Source: Onthophagus taurus
Taxonomy: Eukaryota; Arthropoda; Insecta; Coleoptera; Scarabaeidae
Assembly (NCBI RefSeq): GCF_036711975.1
Contig: NC_091972.1
Coordinates: 32,679,001-32,743,000 of the forward strand
Length of the DNA: 64,000 nucleotides
Direction of reading: 5' to 3'
Position 1 is the first letter of the stretch. Each line of letters starts with the position of its first letter. Shown piece after piece: positions 35,901 to 47,313 of this stretch. The translations under genes were made by a program, and so were the position numbers. Under the pieces are notes generated by a model that made no database searches, was not told the DNA's origin, and was given only the letters and a program-made list of their open reading frames with translations.

Positions 35901-36027
35901 TATTTGGAAAATTTTAGAACGCGTTATTACGAAAAAGATTCCATTTCAATCATGTTATAATAAATACAGAACTATTGAATATAACTTTATAAGTTTTGTA
36001 ATAACAAAAGCTTTAACAAATAAGTAA
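29913..36027 (+). CDS. Divergent mitotic (A/B-type) cyclin, five exons
   Basis: The exons I infer are 29913-30495, 30553-30602, 35134-35256, 35312-35467 and 35542-36027. All have GT/AG borders and compatible phases, giving 465 residues. The destruction box R-G-A-L-N-D-I-E-P-N is at residues 41-50. An acidic DSGTDDTDTDDD tract lies at 133-144, S-P sites at 27, 159 and 175, and a basic KRLNRKK at 179-185. The cyclin core begins 'REYILDNITYL' (about 207-217). It continues with 'NARAVVIDWLIKIQ' (239-252, usually M-R-A-I-L-x-D-W-L), an SKYND segment (295-299, usually S-K-F-E-E), and 'RQLRNMELKIFDYM' with 'PPSLLALSSFYLA' in the C-terminal fold. By my alignment the lysine and glutamate that bind the CDK in cyclin A are M and N. 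It would activate a mitotic CDK and be destroyed by the APC/C, if binding survives. Intron 2 (4.5 kb) is full of repeats. Confidence 0.78.
30815..31800. repeat. Dimeric satellite array in cyclin intron 2
   Basis: A tandem array with period about 350-370 bp: 'TTTAAAAAATAGTATCTCAA' recurs near 30983, 31348 and 31698. Each unit is made of two related half-units of about 180 bp. One contains TTGAGATATTAA...AAACCATTTTATAG; the other contains TGGTGATATCAC...AAACCGTTTTATAG. Matching halves in different units are more alike than the two halves within a unit, the pattern of a higher-order repeat. About two and a half dimers are present. No coding capacity. Confidence 0.75.
32840..34158 (-). mobile_element. 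IS630-type transposon with repeat-rich ends
   Basis: Both ends carry inverted, repeated short motifs. The left end (32840-32995) has several copies of GCATTAATCAAAA/CATTAATCAA-like strings. The right end (34050-34158) has their complements (TTAATGCCAATTTGATTATG, TTTGATCATTGCCAATT). The minus-strand transposase remnant fills the middle. The element splits an older LINE and lies in intron 2 of the cyclin-like gene. Exact ends and target duplication are uncertain. Confidence 0.62.
33170..33990 (-). pseudogene. IS630-type DDE transposase relic
   Basis: Read on the minus strand from about 33980, a first piece has 'GDWHNLTEILGVAKRTPIDP' (N-terminal). A second has 'LLNKFQLNLSKKCIRQHLDS' (HTH). The catalytic part has 'VTLVIDNAPCHCDVEEVL' (second aspartate of the triad) and 'YSRMLNPIEQTWSILK' (third acid, the E of N-P-I-E). 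The pieces are in different frames with stops between, so the protein cannot be made. Family order matches common insect DDE_3 transposases. Confidence 0.68.
34531..35133. other. 3' part of cyclin intron 2
   Basis: Non-coding. The segment 34560-34860 is less AT-rich and could be a promoter-like or transposon-derived block. No reading frame or motif can be named. Confidence 0.4.
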
Positions 36028-36940
36028 CTTAGATTAGAATTATATATTTTGTTATTTATTATTACGTAATCTATAATGTCCCATTTGTTTCATGTGGCTA
36101 AACTTAACTAAATACTTTGCTCATAGACTATGCATTTTTGGGATGTAGCCATGTATCCATCATTTTTTTTTAATAACATTAGAATTTGGATAATACAGTG
36201 TAAGTGTAAGAAATTTATCTTTTAAGTCTTTTTTCAAAGAATTTGTAGTCGATTAGATATTGGAGTAAAAAAAGCTTTTAAATTGGTATTACAATCGATC
36301 GAATTGTTATTTAAAAAATGATGAGCTTACATACAAAAAGGTAATAGTCGAAAAATTATATCAAAATTCAACACCATATACGGTTAAAATTAATGAAAAT
36401 TACTCATATTACAATTATAATTATAATTCCACATCAGAAAGAGCACTAATACTAGGACTGTGTATAGATTATTCTTAGATGGCTGTATATTTTTATTATG
36501 TACGTTTAACTATTATTGTGTATGCTGTTGTAACTATTTTTATAATTTACTTAAATTTGTTTGTGACAGTAATAATTAAATTCCTGTAATTAATTCACTA
36601 ATTTAAGCACTTCAATATTGCGAAATAAATCAATTTTTACTTTATTTTTCTTCCTAATTAACTGTTAATTCATAATCGTAGGTTTATAACTAAGTATTTG
36701 ACTGTCTTATAGAATAAAAGTACAAAGGAATTTAAGCATAGAGAAAAAAAGAAAGGATTGTCTTCAGAGATACCGACTCACATGATTATGTATCGCAGCA
36801 AATGTCCTCGAGTTATAAACGAAAATGCTAATATTTATTGAAGCTTTAAGTCTGCAATATAAAAAAAATTCTATCCGGATAGAAAACATATAATCTTCTT
36901 CTTATTTTTTATGTGCCGTCTTCTGTAAGAAGGAAGTAAA
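36028..36940. other. Region downstream of the cyclin-like gene
   Basis: Very AT-rich; it must contain the cyclin 3' untranslated region. No coding sequence recognised. Confidence 0.5.
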
Positions 36941-38160
36941 GTCAAGAAAGGAACTAGAGATTGAAGAAAGCTAGGAAAAAGAAGGACGTTGAGCAGGTAG
37001 GAGGGAGATACAAGGAGACTGTATAGGCAAGAAGTCTGGAAAGTGGTTGGTACTAAATGAAAGAGACAGAACCGAGACTGATAAAAGGAAGCAGATGCTA
37101 GACAGAGAATAGGCAGGCAAAAGAAAGGAGCAGCAAAAGCAAGAAAAAGGCTTGATAGACAAGAAGAAAACTAGATAGAAACTCTTAATAGTAATGAATG
37201 GCAAACAGCAATAAAAGATCAGAAAGTGACTGGGATGAGAAGAGGGTGACTGAAAGCATAACTGGTAATAGAAGAGAGAGACTGGGCAGAAACGGAAATG
37301 AAAATGGAGAAAGAGACTGAAATTAGAATAGAGAGACAGGAAAGAGACTGTAAATACAATAAAAGAATTAGACAGAAAACGAAAGGCTGGTAATTGAAGG
37401 AAGAAACTCAGCGGAGATTGTAAAGAGGAAAAAGATATTGGACAGAAAGGAATTTAATAGAGTAGAGGAAGACTGGATTGAAATGTCTTATCGATGGAAA
37501 AGGCCAGGCATAAACTGGAAAGTGAAGAATGAAATTGATATGATAGGAGACAGATTGAAAAGATACTGTAAAGGTAAGTAAAGTGCCAAACAAACCTGAG
37601 GAAATTTGAATAGAACAAGGAGGACGGGCAGAGAGAAAGAAGACTGCAAAATGCCTTAGAAGATAAAAAGTGAGACCAAGAAGCGATGAACTAGTAAAGG
37701 ACTAGTGCTAGAAAAATAAGACTAAACGAAGACTGGTAGAATATAGAAACACTGGAAAGTGACAGGTAAAGGAAAAATAGTCTAAACAGGAACTGGAAAC
37801 AGAGACAATGAACCTGTAACAAAAAGAAGAAGAATTCCAGAGACAGAGAGATTGTGGAGACAAGAAAAATGTAGAATAAAAAGAAAGATGGGAAAGATAC
37901 TCACGATAAAAGAGAGATTGAATAGACTCTGGCAATGGAAGAAATGGATTAAACAAAAACTAGAAACAGAAGAAAGAGACTGGGAGGAGAAAAGGACGAT
38001 TGGAAAGCAACTAAAATAACAAGATAGGTACTACATAGAGAACAGGGAGACTAACAAGAGATTAATACTGAATTATTAATGATTAATACTAAATATGTAG
38101 AAGTTCCACAGTAAGACTGGATCGACAAAGAGGAAACTGAAGAAAAGTCTGAATATAGAC
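36940..38160. repeat. Purine-rich degenerate minisatellite
   Basis: About 1.2 kb in which the + strand is strongly biased to A and G. The motif AGACTG, often extended as AGACTGGAAAG or GAGACTG, recurs more than fifteen times (for example near 37014, 37070, 37275, 37312, 37343, 37467, 37638, 37728 and 37975). The spacing is irregular, often about 30-40 bp. Long open frames on the minus strand here are serine/phenylalanine/leucine-rich and are simply the complement of the purine bias; they are not genes. Confidence 0.68.
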
Positions 38161-39066
38161 ACGGAAATGAAAAAGGAAAGTGGGCAAAGAAGGTTACTTT
38201 ATCTATTAATAAATTGGAACCAACATTGGCAACCAAAGATAGAGATATCAACTGAAGGCAACCAAAGCTTTCTTGAATGTTGGCATTTTCAGTATTTATC
38301 TGAGGGTAGTTTTATTCATCTAGCTCACTTTAGCAACGACAAAAGAAATCGAATCTAGGACAAATACAATGCATATGCTAAAATTGGGTTACGGCCACAA
38401 GCTTGTGAAGTATATAGAATCTGTTGAATTATTCGTACGGCATGAATTGCATACTCTTGTGCTATGGTATTCCCTAGAGTCCTTCTAGTTTGACCTTCAT
38501 TTTCTAGTCTTTGATAAATCTGAAAATCACCAAGCATTATCTGTTCTAGAAATTGTGGAAGATTGGAAATGACTCTTGGTTCTTGCATCACCCCAACTTA
38601 CCTATTGTAATTTGTTAGATTTATCTATCAGATCGTTTAATATGTTGAGAAAGCACTCTCTGTAAGAAATAATGGTAAGCAGATTCAGCAGGTAAGTCAT
38701 TATGGCTACATATTTCAGCTTACCTATCAGTTAATATTGATACAAGAACTGTTAAAACAATTAAATATTAGGCTTAAATGCTTATTTGATTACCTTATTA
38801 CTATCAGAGAAGAGAATCTAGGTTCACCTGTCATAAAATAATAAAATATTAAATTACAGTAATAAAACAGATAATAAATTAATGATAAAATTTAATATAC
38901 ATTTTTACAATAATCTTTATAGATAAAAAAATGCTATCATATAATCGTATTACTACGATTTGTCCAATTCGAATGTTAAACTAATCAAATAGTGATCATT
39001 AGATACGATAAAGTTCTTATAACGTATATTAGCGATTTACGGCTTCATTCGACGATTTGGTGTGAA
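38161..39066. other. Region upstream of the sulfotransferase cluster
   Basis: No gene recognised. A minus-strand open frame of 78 codons at 38355-38591 has no family signature. The last few hundred bases should hold the promoter of the first sulfotransferase. Confidence 0.45.
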
Positions 39067-40210
39067 ATGGGTGATAATCAACAATTCAATTACGTAAAAT
39101 TAAAAAATTTCGAAGGATGTTATATGCCTTCGAATTTTTTTATAACCAAAGAAAGAATTGAAGATTTTGAAGTAAGAAATGAAGATATTTGGGTTACATC
39201 TTATCCAAAAGCAGGTAGTTTAAAACAATTTTGAAATAAAAAATTTAAATAATTTAAAAATACTTTTTAAGGCACCACCTGGACACAAGAAATGGTTTGG
39301 TTAATAGCAAACGATTTAGATTATGAAGGCGCTAAAGTTGATTTAGATTATAGATTTCCATTTATTGAGTAAGTTTACTTTTTAATTTGTTTTCATTTTA
39401 AATTAATTTAAATTGTGAGTAGAATGAATTGTCTTCTAACCTCGTTAAAAGATAAGTCACATGATCTTTATACCGAAACATTGAAGTCATGCGTATCTCA
39501 TGATATGATAAAATTATTAAACGAAACTCCTGGAAGAAGAATGATTAAAACCCATCTTCCTTGGTATTTTTTACCAAGACAAATAACCAATGGATTTAAA
39601 ACACCCAAGGTACTTTTTAATTATATTGTGAGGATTAACTCAATTAACATGTTCTATTTTTTAAGATAATTCATGTTATGAGAGATCCAAAACAGGTTGC
39701 AATATCTTATTTTCATCATAACGCAACAATCACTCCTTTATTTGAAGGAAACCTCGACGATTTTATCGATTTGTTTATTGAAGGAAAAGGTAAATTAACA
39801 ATTTATAATTAAAATAAAAATTAATAACCGTTTATAACATAGTTTTAAGTGGAGATTATTTCAAAGTGGTTCAAAGTTATTGGAAAAATCGCGATTTGCC
39901 CAACCTGCTAATTATAACATACGAAGAAATGCATAAGGATCTTAAAGCTGTAATTAAAAAAGTTTGCAAATTTCTTGAAAAAAATTACGATGAAGAGGAA
40001 ATCGACAAACTCGCCGATCATTTAAGCTTTCAAAAAATGAGAGCGAACGAAGCTGTTAATAAACACAATTTACCTAAACCTGGTGGAGTTGAATTTATAA
40101 GGAAAGGAATGACGGATAGTTATAAAAGTGAGTTAAGTGAAGAAATGATAAATAAATTAAATAAATGGATTGATGATAATGTAAAAGATCTTCCATATGA
40201 TATTAAATAA
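39067..40210 (+). CDS. Cytosolic sulfotransferase SULT-a, five exons
   Basis: Exons inferred: 39067-39214, 39272-39368, 39423-39609, 39666-39789 and 39843-40210. Introns of 53-57 bp have GT/AG borders and consistent phases; 307 residues, the usual size for the family. The enzyme moves sulfate from PAPS to a hydroxyl or amine of a small acceptor in the cytosol. The PAPS 5' loop is 'TSYPKAGTTW' (K48). The catalytic histidine is H126 in 'IKTHLPW'. The 3'-phosphate site is 'HVMRDPKQVAISYFHH' (R150, S158), and the C-terminal R-K-G is at 272-274. There is no signal peptide or membrane segment. It is first of four tandem copies, and AATAAA follows the stop directly. Substrate cannot be read from sequence. 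Confidence 0.88.
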
Positions 40211-40489
40211 ATAAATATTAATTAAAAAAAATTTTTTTCCTAAATAATCCCGTCCTATTTCTTAGTGGTGATTATGTAAAATTGATATCTATGTGTTTTG
40301 AAGTATTTATTTATCGATAACTTTCTTGGCTTTTAAATAAAAAAGTATTTACACCGAGAAGTCTTATCTTGAATGGAGAGGACTATAAACAATGTTTTCG
40401 CGTCAATGTTCAGTTGAGTTTTATACTTTAGATATTAAATAATCGAATTTGCACGATTTTTGATTTATAACGCAGCAAATTTCAGTGAA

Positions 40490-43400
40490 ATGGCTACGTT
40501 TACATTAAAAGACTTTAATGGGTTTAAAATGCCACCAGAATTTAACGAGTATATAGAAAGAATTGAAAATTTGGAAGTGCGAAATGATGATGTTTGGGTT
40601 ACCTCTTTCCCAAAATGCGGTAAGTTAATTAAAATTTGTCAAAATAGTTAAATAGTTAAATTTTTATTAAGGAACTACATGGACTCAAGAAATGGTTTGG
40701 TTAATAGGTAATGATTTAAATTATGAAGGAGCTAAAACTGAGTTGGATTTTCGATTTCCTTTTTTGGAGTAAGAAGAGTAAATTAACTTTTTGTTTCGAA
40801 ATTAATTAATGATTTTAGGTGTAACTCTTTTTATGAGGAATGGAATAATTTTAGAAATAAGTTCAACATTAATTTCAAGGAGGCCGAGGATGAAGTGGAT
40901 TTTTTTGAAATGGTTGAAAAGAACGAAAATGTTAGATATATTAAGAGTCATGTTCCTTGGGATTTTTTACCTAAACAGATTAAAGATGGAACCAAAAATC
41001 CAAAGGTTTGAATTTTTATGTACATAATTTATATAGATTGAATAATGGGTTATGCATTTATAATTCGTTATGAATAATGTGTATACAAAATGTTTTCCAA
41101 TATCGCTTTTAGTTTTTGAGTATTTTAGTTGGGAAATTTTAGATATTAGTAATCCAGTTAAAAACGACCTTATCTTGAATTTTTTATCACGAGCCAAAAA
41201 TGTCAATGGCATTTACAATGAATCATAAAAGTTATGTAACAATTCATGTTCAATTAAAATAAGTATGAGTTCTTATTGATTATGGTAGTATGGTCAATTC
41301 TCTTTTGGAGTTCAATGTTGGTTATGTTTCGTATTTGAATTCTATTTGAATATTTGATTTGAATTCTATAGTTGTTATCAATCAATCATGGAAATAAAAA
41401 CTTTTTTGTCTGCTAGAGACAAACAAGTAGAATATATGGATTACATAGAGCATAGAGATAGTAGAAAAAGAGAAATAGAAGAAAGAGATAGGAGAAATAT
41501 TGCTAATTACAAAAATAGTTTTTCTGTTCTTGTAGTAACATGTTTAATCACTGACAACCTATTATAGTGGCGTTTAGTTATAATTTCTTAGATCTATTAT
41601 ATAAAATGACAGCTTTAGATTCTTTTAAAGTCTAAAAATTCTTAGACTAAAAATAAATTTGCACATTTTCATTTTGTTTATCACTTTCTTCAAATTCAAC
41701 ATCTTTCACAATCTTATTCGTCTTACAACATTTTGACATACTTTTGTACATGTCACAATAAAATACAATACCAACCCAAGGTGTGCACTCACCATCTTGT
41801 TTTCACTTTTTTCTTCTGCCTTAATCGCTAAGCTGGTTGGTATCATGGTTTTCTTAAAGACATCATTGGCGAAAGACTCAAGATTTCTTTGAATTGTCTC
41901 GACCGATAACACAAATTTATCTCGAGGAGGTGTGATCGACAACTTGTAAAACTCGCAGTGAGTCACTCGATAGTTTTCTTAGAAAAAAGATTTAATCACC
42001 TTGGCTAAGAACATTTTGCAATAATAATCATCTTTATGGTGAAAATCTCACAACTCTTCATATGTCGTCATAGTTAGGTTATCTGGAGCCGTTAGGTTCT
42101 TCAAAATCACTCTTTTCTCAAAATCACACTCTCTCTGATGTGATTTTTTAGATACGTAAAGATCAAGCTTTGGCGTTTTCGTCTTATTTCGGCATTTTTC
42201 CAATTAAATTTGTTATTTTCTCCCTGTTTTTTAATATTTTTTTCCATTGTTTCCTTTTTTGCAACTACAGTTTCTCTTTTGATCGTATTCTTGACCTTTG
42301 TAGTAGGTACTGTTTAAAAATTATTATACTCTTTATGCTGCCTATAGTCATATTATATACAACTCCTGCATAGATTATTGTTGGATTGGTTTTATTGAAT
42401 AATGGTTATTATTTTGGATGTTTTTTGCTTGGTTGTTTCCGTAGTGCTAGTTTTTTCAGCGAGTATTATTCCTAAATGTTTACTTTTTACTACACATTCT
42501 TTCAATTAATTTGCTATTGGTTTAGTCTTATTCTGTATGGATTGTTGACTCTTTTTTTGTGTTGGCATAGAATCATTTTTGGATTTAGGCTTACTAGAAT
42601 TTTCCAAGTTTCCATGGAGAATTTCCATTCATTTCAGTATTTTGTCAGTTCCTTATCGTAGGTGTTTGTTAAAATTATCGTCTATCTTTCTTAACTGTTT
42701 CTTGACTGTTCTTAACTGTCACATTGTAGTGTGTGCTGTTGAGATCTCTTAAAAAAGGGGACCAAGTACAAGTCCGCGGCACCTAACTCTCTACTTTTCT
42801 TTTGGTTGATTTTGCAATACCTGTTCTGACGTTATACTGTTTGTTGTGTCAGTCATGTTTTATTATGTTTATAAGTTTGCTGTAAATTTTGACGTTCTTC
42901 ATTTCAATCCTGGCGGGATACCTACTCCATTGTCTTTTCTATGACGATGAATCCAATGCTTTTTTCCTACGTTGATTTTCTTTTCCACTGTATCTTCGGT
43001 TATCCTTACGATTTGTTGTATAATCGAGTGCTCGTTTCTAAATTCATAGTGGTGGTTTGGAATAAATTTTTTTCTTTCAGCATTTTTTTCTTATGTTTCT
43101 GATTGTTTTTTTTGTTTGCAATTATTTTTGCTATTATTTGTTTCAGTTCTTCGATCGCAATACTGTAGGCTTCTCGTGTTATGGTTTTGTAATGCTTCGC
43201 TACGTGTTTTACTCGTACATGTAGTTTTGTATTCTAAGCGCAGTGTTTCGAATTATATTCGTCCGTTATGGTTGTTCTTTGGGATGCTACTAGGTGTGCA
43301 ATGGTTGCTATGCTTATCTATTCCCGTATAATACCGTAGTTATTTTCCATTTCGATTCAGGTCTTCTGCTGTTAGATCTTCAAGTCGTCTATCCTGCTCT

Positions 43401-45692
43401 GTTTGATTAATTTTATCAATTTCGTCATCTAGTTCCTTATTCATATTATTTTTTAATTAGTTTCTTTTCATTCATTAGTTGTCTTAGGTTAGTCTTGTTT
43501 TAAACGCGTCGTATTGGGTTTTGTAGTGCTGCTGCTGTGGTTGCACTTGTTGTGTCAGGTTGCATGTTTTGTATGGCTTCTTCTATGCTCAAATTCTTGA
43601 TTATAGCAATGTCTATTATAATTATTAAACCGTTGACTACGTGAATGAGTGTCAGTTGTACGGGTCACCCGTTCTCATTCGTTCTCTTCGGCGATTTTCT
43701 AGAACTTCTTGTGCCGTTTAATTTGTAGCTGTTCCAGTCTGGGTGGCATTTAGGTCTAGAACCCACATTGCACAATGTTATCATTTAAATGTAGTAATTC
43801 CTCACATAGCCTATTGGATAAGTTGTTAGGCTACGTTCTATAATGGGATCAACTTCCACAATATATTCTGACAGGTTGATCAGCTGTTAATTCTATTTTA
43901 GGAACTTCAACACAGTTGTCACTATCTATGTGATCCTCTTATTTTTCATAAGCTCGGCAAAATGAGTTTAAAAATCAATGAAATTATTTGTACAATGTGG
44001 TGTGTATGTTTCCACATTGATTTCATATAGCTTCTGGTCTTGTGTCCATATATTTTGGCGTGTGGCAGTGCTGTTTTTATAAAGACAGCTTTCTGTTGCT
44101 TCTTCTAGTAGTTGTTTCCTGAGGTTGGGACTGTTTGGATTTTTAGCACGTTTAATTGATGTTGAAAGATGGTCTCCGCATCCTTCACAAGGAGTGCTTA
44201 TCTTTAGTTTTTGGATTATTTTGAACTTAGTTCCTTCCTAGTTTCGCTTAGAACCATTATGGCCATTTCTCCTTCCTTGTCGTTCTTTCTCGTTACTTTA
44301 CTTGTTGGGTGGCCTACTTCCATTACGTCTTTCTCAACTTTTTGCATTGTTCCCCTCAACACTACATTTAGTTGTTTTTCTGCTTTTAAGTCGTGTATGT
44401 AGAACCGGAACTTCTCTCTCTAATGTTTTCTTCAATTTTCGGTAGTCGTCTTCGGTTTCTGGTCAATGTTAATCTCTTCAGCTACGAGCTTGGTTAAACT
44501 ACACCAAATTATTTATTGAATAAATAAAATTATTTTGTTGTTAATCACTTGGTTAACCATTCGGGATTCTATTTACAGTTCATATTAAGGTTGTGATCTT
44601 ACTTTTTGTCATTTCTGCCGGTTGCGTCCTAACATCTCTCTTATCTTGGTTAGGTTTTTGATTGCTAGTTTGATACTTTGTATATATCTTCGTGCGCTCT
44701 TCCGTTTCTATTTTTGTATCATTGTCGGTTTCATCTATATTAACTCTTTCGTCTTTTAAGTTTGAAAGTCGATTGTTATTCTTTACTGCATAGTCATATT
44801 CGCCTTCAATTTTCTTTTTCATAGTGCACCTCGGGATTTTAAATTTCTGCTCCTCCTTTCACCATTAGCATACTAGCAGTAGTTCTCAAGTTTATTATCA
44901 GAGTGCTTTGTGCAGTTTTTCAAAAATATCTTGCATTTCCTTCTCATTTTTGCTACTTAATTGATATTAGAAAATTTAAAAATGTTTCTTTTTGTATTTA
45001 GCGAGTAAATATAACTTCATCACCTTTTTATATCTCTCAATTTTAGATAATACATGTTATAAGAAATCCAAAACAAGTCGTCTCTTCTTATTACAATCAC
45101 GCAGCGAATGTACATATACAGTTTGTCGGAACATTAGAAGAATACATAGAATTTTTTATGCAAGGACGTCGTAAGTAAACCTTACCAAAGGTGTCTGACT
45201 GAACGTATTCTCAAAATTTCAGTCTCATATTATTAGGTGTTTAGTTTCGATCCGATCAGACACTAAATATTAAGCAATTGCAATCTTAAGCCAATTTAAT
45301 ATAAAATTTATTTTACAGAATTATATGGTGATTATTTTCGAACAGTTTTGAGTTATTGGAATCAAAGACATCTACCAAATTTATTAATATTAACTTACGA
45401 AGAGATGCACGCCGATTTAATATCAGTAATCAAAAAAGTTTCTGATTTTCTGGGAAAATCTTATTCGGAAGATGAAATAAAGAAATTAGCTCATCATTTA
45501 AGTTTCGATCAAATGAAGAAAAACGTTGCTGTAAATGGGCAGTTGTATATCAAAGATGAGAGTCGTCAATTTATAAGAACGGGAACTGTTGATAGTTACA
45601 AAGAAGAGTTTACACCCGAAATGATTTCAAAGCTTGACGAATGGATATCAAAAAATGTAATTGGAACGGGATTACCATACGAAAAGCAATGA
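40490..45692 (+). CDS. Cytosolic sulfotransferase SULT-b, five exons with a 4-kb intron
   Basis: Exons inferred: 40490-40619, 40672-40768, 40819-41005, 45047-45170 and 45319-45692; 303 residues. Phases are identical to the neighbouring copies, which supports joining exons 1-3 to exons 4-5 across the long third intron (41006-45046). PAPS loop 'TSFPKCGTTW' (K42); catalytic H120 in 'IKSHVPW'; 3'-phosphate site 'HVIRNPKQVVSSYYNH'; C-terminal 'FIRTGTVDSYK', so R-K-G reads R-T-G. It starts 279 bp after SULT-a. Intron 4 (148 bp) is also longer than in the sister genes. All catalytic residues are present, so it should be active if the long intron is spliced. Alternatively the two ends are parts of two genes. 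Confidence 0.8.
41006..45046 (-). other. Intron 3 of SULT-b, filled with transposon debris
   Basis: About 4 kb with no host exon visible. Minus-strand open pieces at 44822-44580 (lysine- and glutamate-rich, like a LINE ORF1 start) and near 44400-44150 ('TMQKVEKDVMEVGHPTSKVT', 'EGEMAIMVLSETRKEL') suggest an old minus-strand element, perhaps a LINE. I cannot identify an RT core. Another minus-strand frame at 41966-41706 (86 codons) has no recognised motif. The + strand is pyrimidine-rich over 42100-43500. Confidence 0.4.
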
Positions 45693-45858
45693 TTTGTTTT
45701 ACATTTATGATTGATTTGTATTGCTTATAGATATTTTTAATCAATAAAAAATATTGTGGCCTTTATCTTAAATTTAAGATTATGGATTATAAATATAGAT
45801 TAATAAAAATCTCACTTACGTAAGATTAAATTTCATTGTTGAATAACCCTCTAAAAAA

Positions 45859-47015
45859 ATGAGTTCTGATAAACTTTATTCTAGTATTAATTTAAAAAAT
45901 GTCGAAAATTGTTATATGCCACCTGATTTTTTCTTGATAAAAGAAAAAATCGAACATTTTCAAGTAAGAAATGATGATATTTGGGTTACCTCTTATCCGA
46001 AAGCAGGTAAATATAAAAACAATTAAATTATTCTCTAACTCTAACAAAACATTTAAAGGTACCACATGGACTCAAGAAATGGTGTGGTTAATCGCTAACG
46101 ATTTAAATTATGAAGGAGCTAAAATTGATTTAGATCTTCGTTTCCCAATGATTGAGTATTTACCTTTGAAAATCTTTGTCATAACATCTTTTTTAAAATT
46201 ATTTTTTTAAAGAATTAATTGTTTGCCAAAAGTTTTGATCGAATTTGGGAAAAAGCACGATTTATTTAGTATCGAACGATTAAATATGCTTCGTTTACCT
46301 GACATCATAAAAATCTTAGACGAAAGTAATGGGCAAAGATTTATTAAAACGCATCTTCCTTGGTATTTATTACCGAGACAAATCATAGAAGGTTTAAAAA
46401 CTCCGAAGGTTTGTAATATTCTTTTAATAAGCTTATAAAAGTTAAAATTAATTTCACCAAGATTATCCACGTAATGAGAGACCCAAAACAAGTAGCAACA
46501 TCTTATTATCATCATTGCTCAAACATTTTTCCAGTATATAAAGGTGATCTCAACACTTTTATAGATTTATATATTCAAGGAAAAGGTAAAACCATTCAAT
46601 TGTAAACCCACCATTTACTTAAATAACTTTTTTATGTTTAGTATTAATCGGCGATTACTTTAACGTTGTTTTAAGCTACTGGAAACGACGTAATTTACCA
46701 AACATACTGTTTTTAACATATGAAGAAATGTATTCAGATTTAAAAGGAGTTGTTAATAAAGTTTCAAATTTTCTTGGGAAAAGTTACAGCGAAAACGAAA
46801 TTGATGAACTTGTCCAACATCTCAGCTTTGATCAGATGAAAATAAACAAAGCTGTTAATAAGGAAAGTGTTGTTCAAACTGAGGACGCTCGATTTATGAG
46901 AATCGGGAAAACGGATAGTTATAAAACCGAATTAAACGAAGAAATGATTGATAAATTAAATAAATGGGTTTTGGAGAATGTGAAAGGAACCAATTTACCG
47001 TATGAAACATCTTAA
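45859..47015 (+). CDS. Cytosolic sulfotransferase SULT-c, five exons
   Basis: Exons inferred: 45859-46006, 46059-46155, 46213-46408, 46462-46585 and 46642-47015; 312 residues, introns of 52-57 bp. It starts only 166 bp after the stop of SULT-b. PAPS loop 'TSYPKAGTTW' (K48), catalytic H129 in 'IKTHLPW', 3'-phosphate site 'HVMRDPKQVATSYYHH', C-terminal 'FMRIGKTDSYK' (R-K-G reads R-I-G). The donor of intron 2 is the weak GTATTT. It is closest in sequence to SULT-d; exons 3-5 of the two are near copies, so SULT-c is the likely active sister of that pseudoenzyme. An AATAAA lies near 47063. Confidence 0.88.
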
Positions 47016-47311
47016 ATTTTTAAAGATAGAATATTTTTTATCAAAACAAAAGTTGTTATGAAATAAAGAAAGTAATAATTTTTAAGATCATTAATATTTT
47101 TTATTATTCATAAGATGAAAAAAAAATTATTATATTAAATTAATTTTGTTGTCGGGGAATTTTGGTATTAAATGGAAAAAAATGTGTAACTGTGTGTAAT
47201 TGCAGAAGGTGAGGGTGATGTTATCTTCAAAAATACAAGATAAAAAAGATTTCGATTTAATTTAGACATAGAGGGTTAATTGAGACAGTACACATACTAT
47301 TTCTCGCATTA
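47016..47311. other. Downstream flank of SULT-c
   Basis: AT-rich non-coding sequence with the polyadenylation signal of SULT-c near 47063. It ends at the mariner-like insertion. Confidence 0.5.
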
Positions 47312-47313
47312 TA

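Noticed and set aside
36971-37956. Several serine- and phenylalanine-rich open frames on the minus strand
   Set aside because: They are the complement of a purine-rich minisatellite, in which stop codons are depleted by composition.
38355-38591. 78-codon minus-strand frame before the sulfotransferase cluster
   Set aside because: No recognisable domain, no upstream or downstream exon, and the position is antisense to the cluster; insufficient for a gene call.
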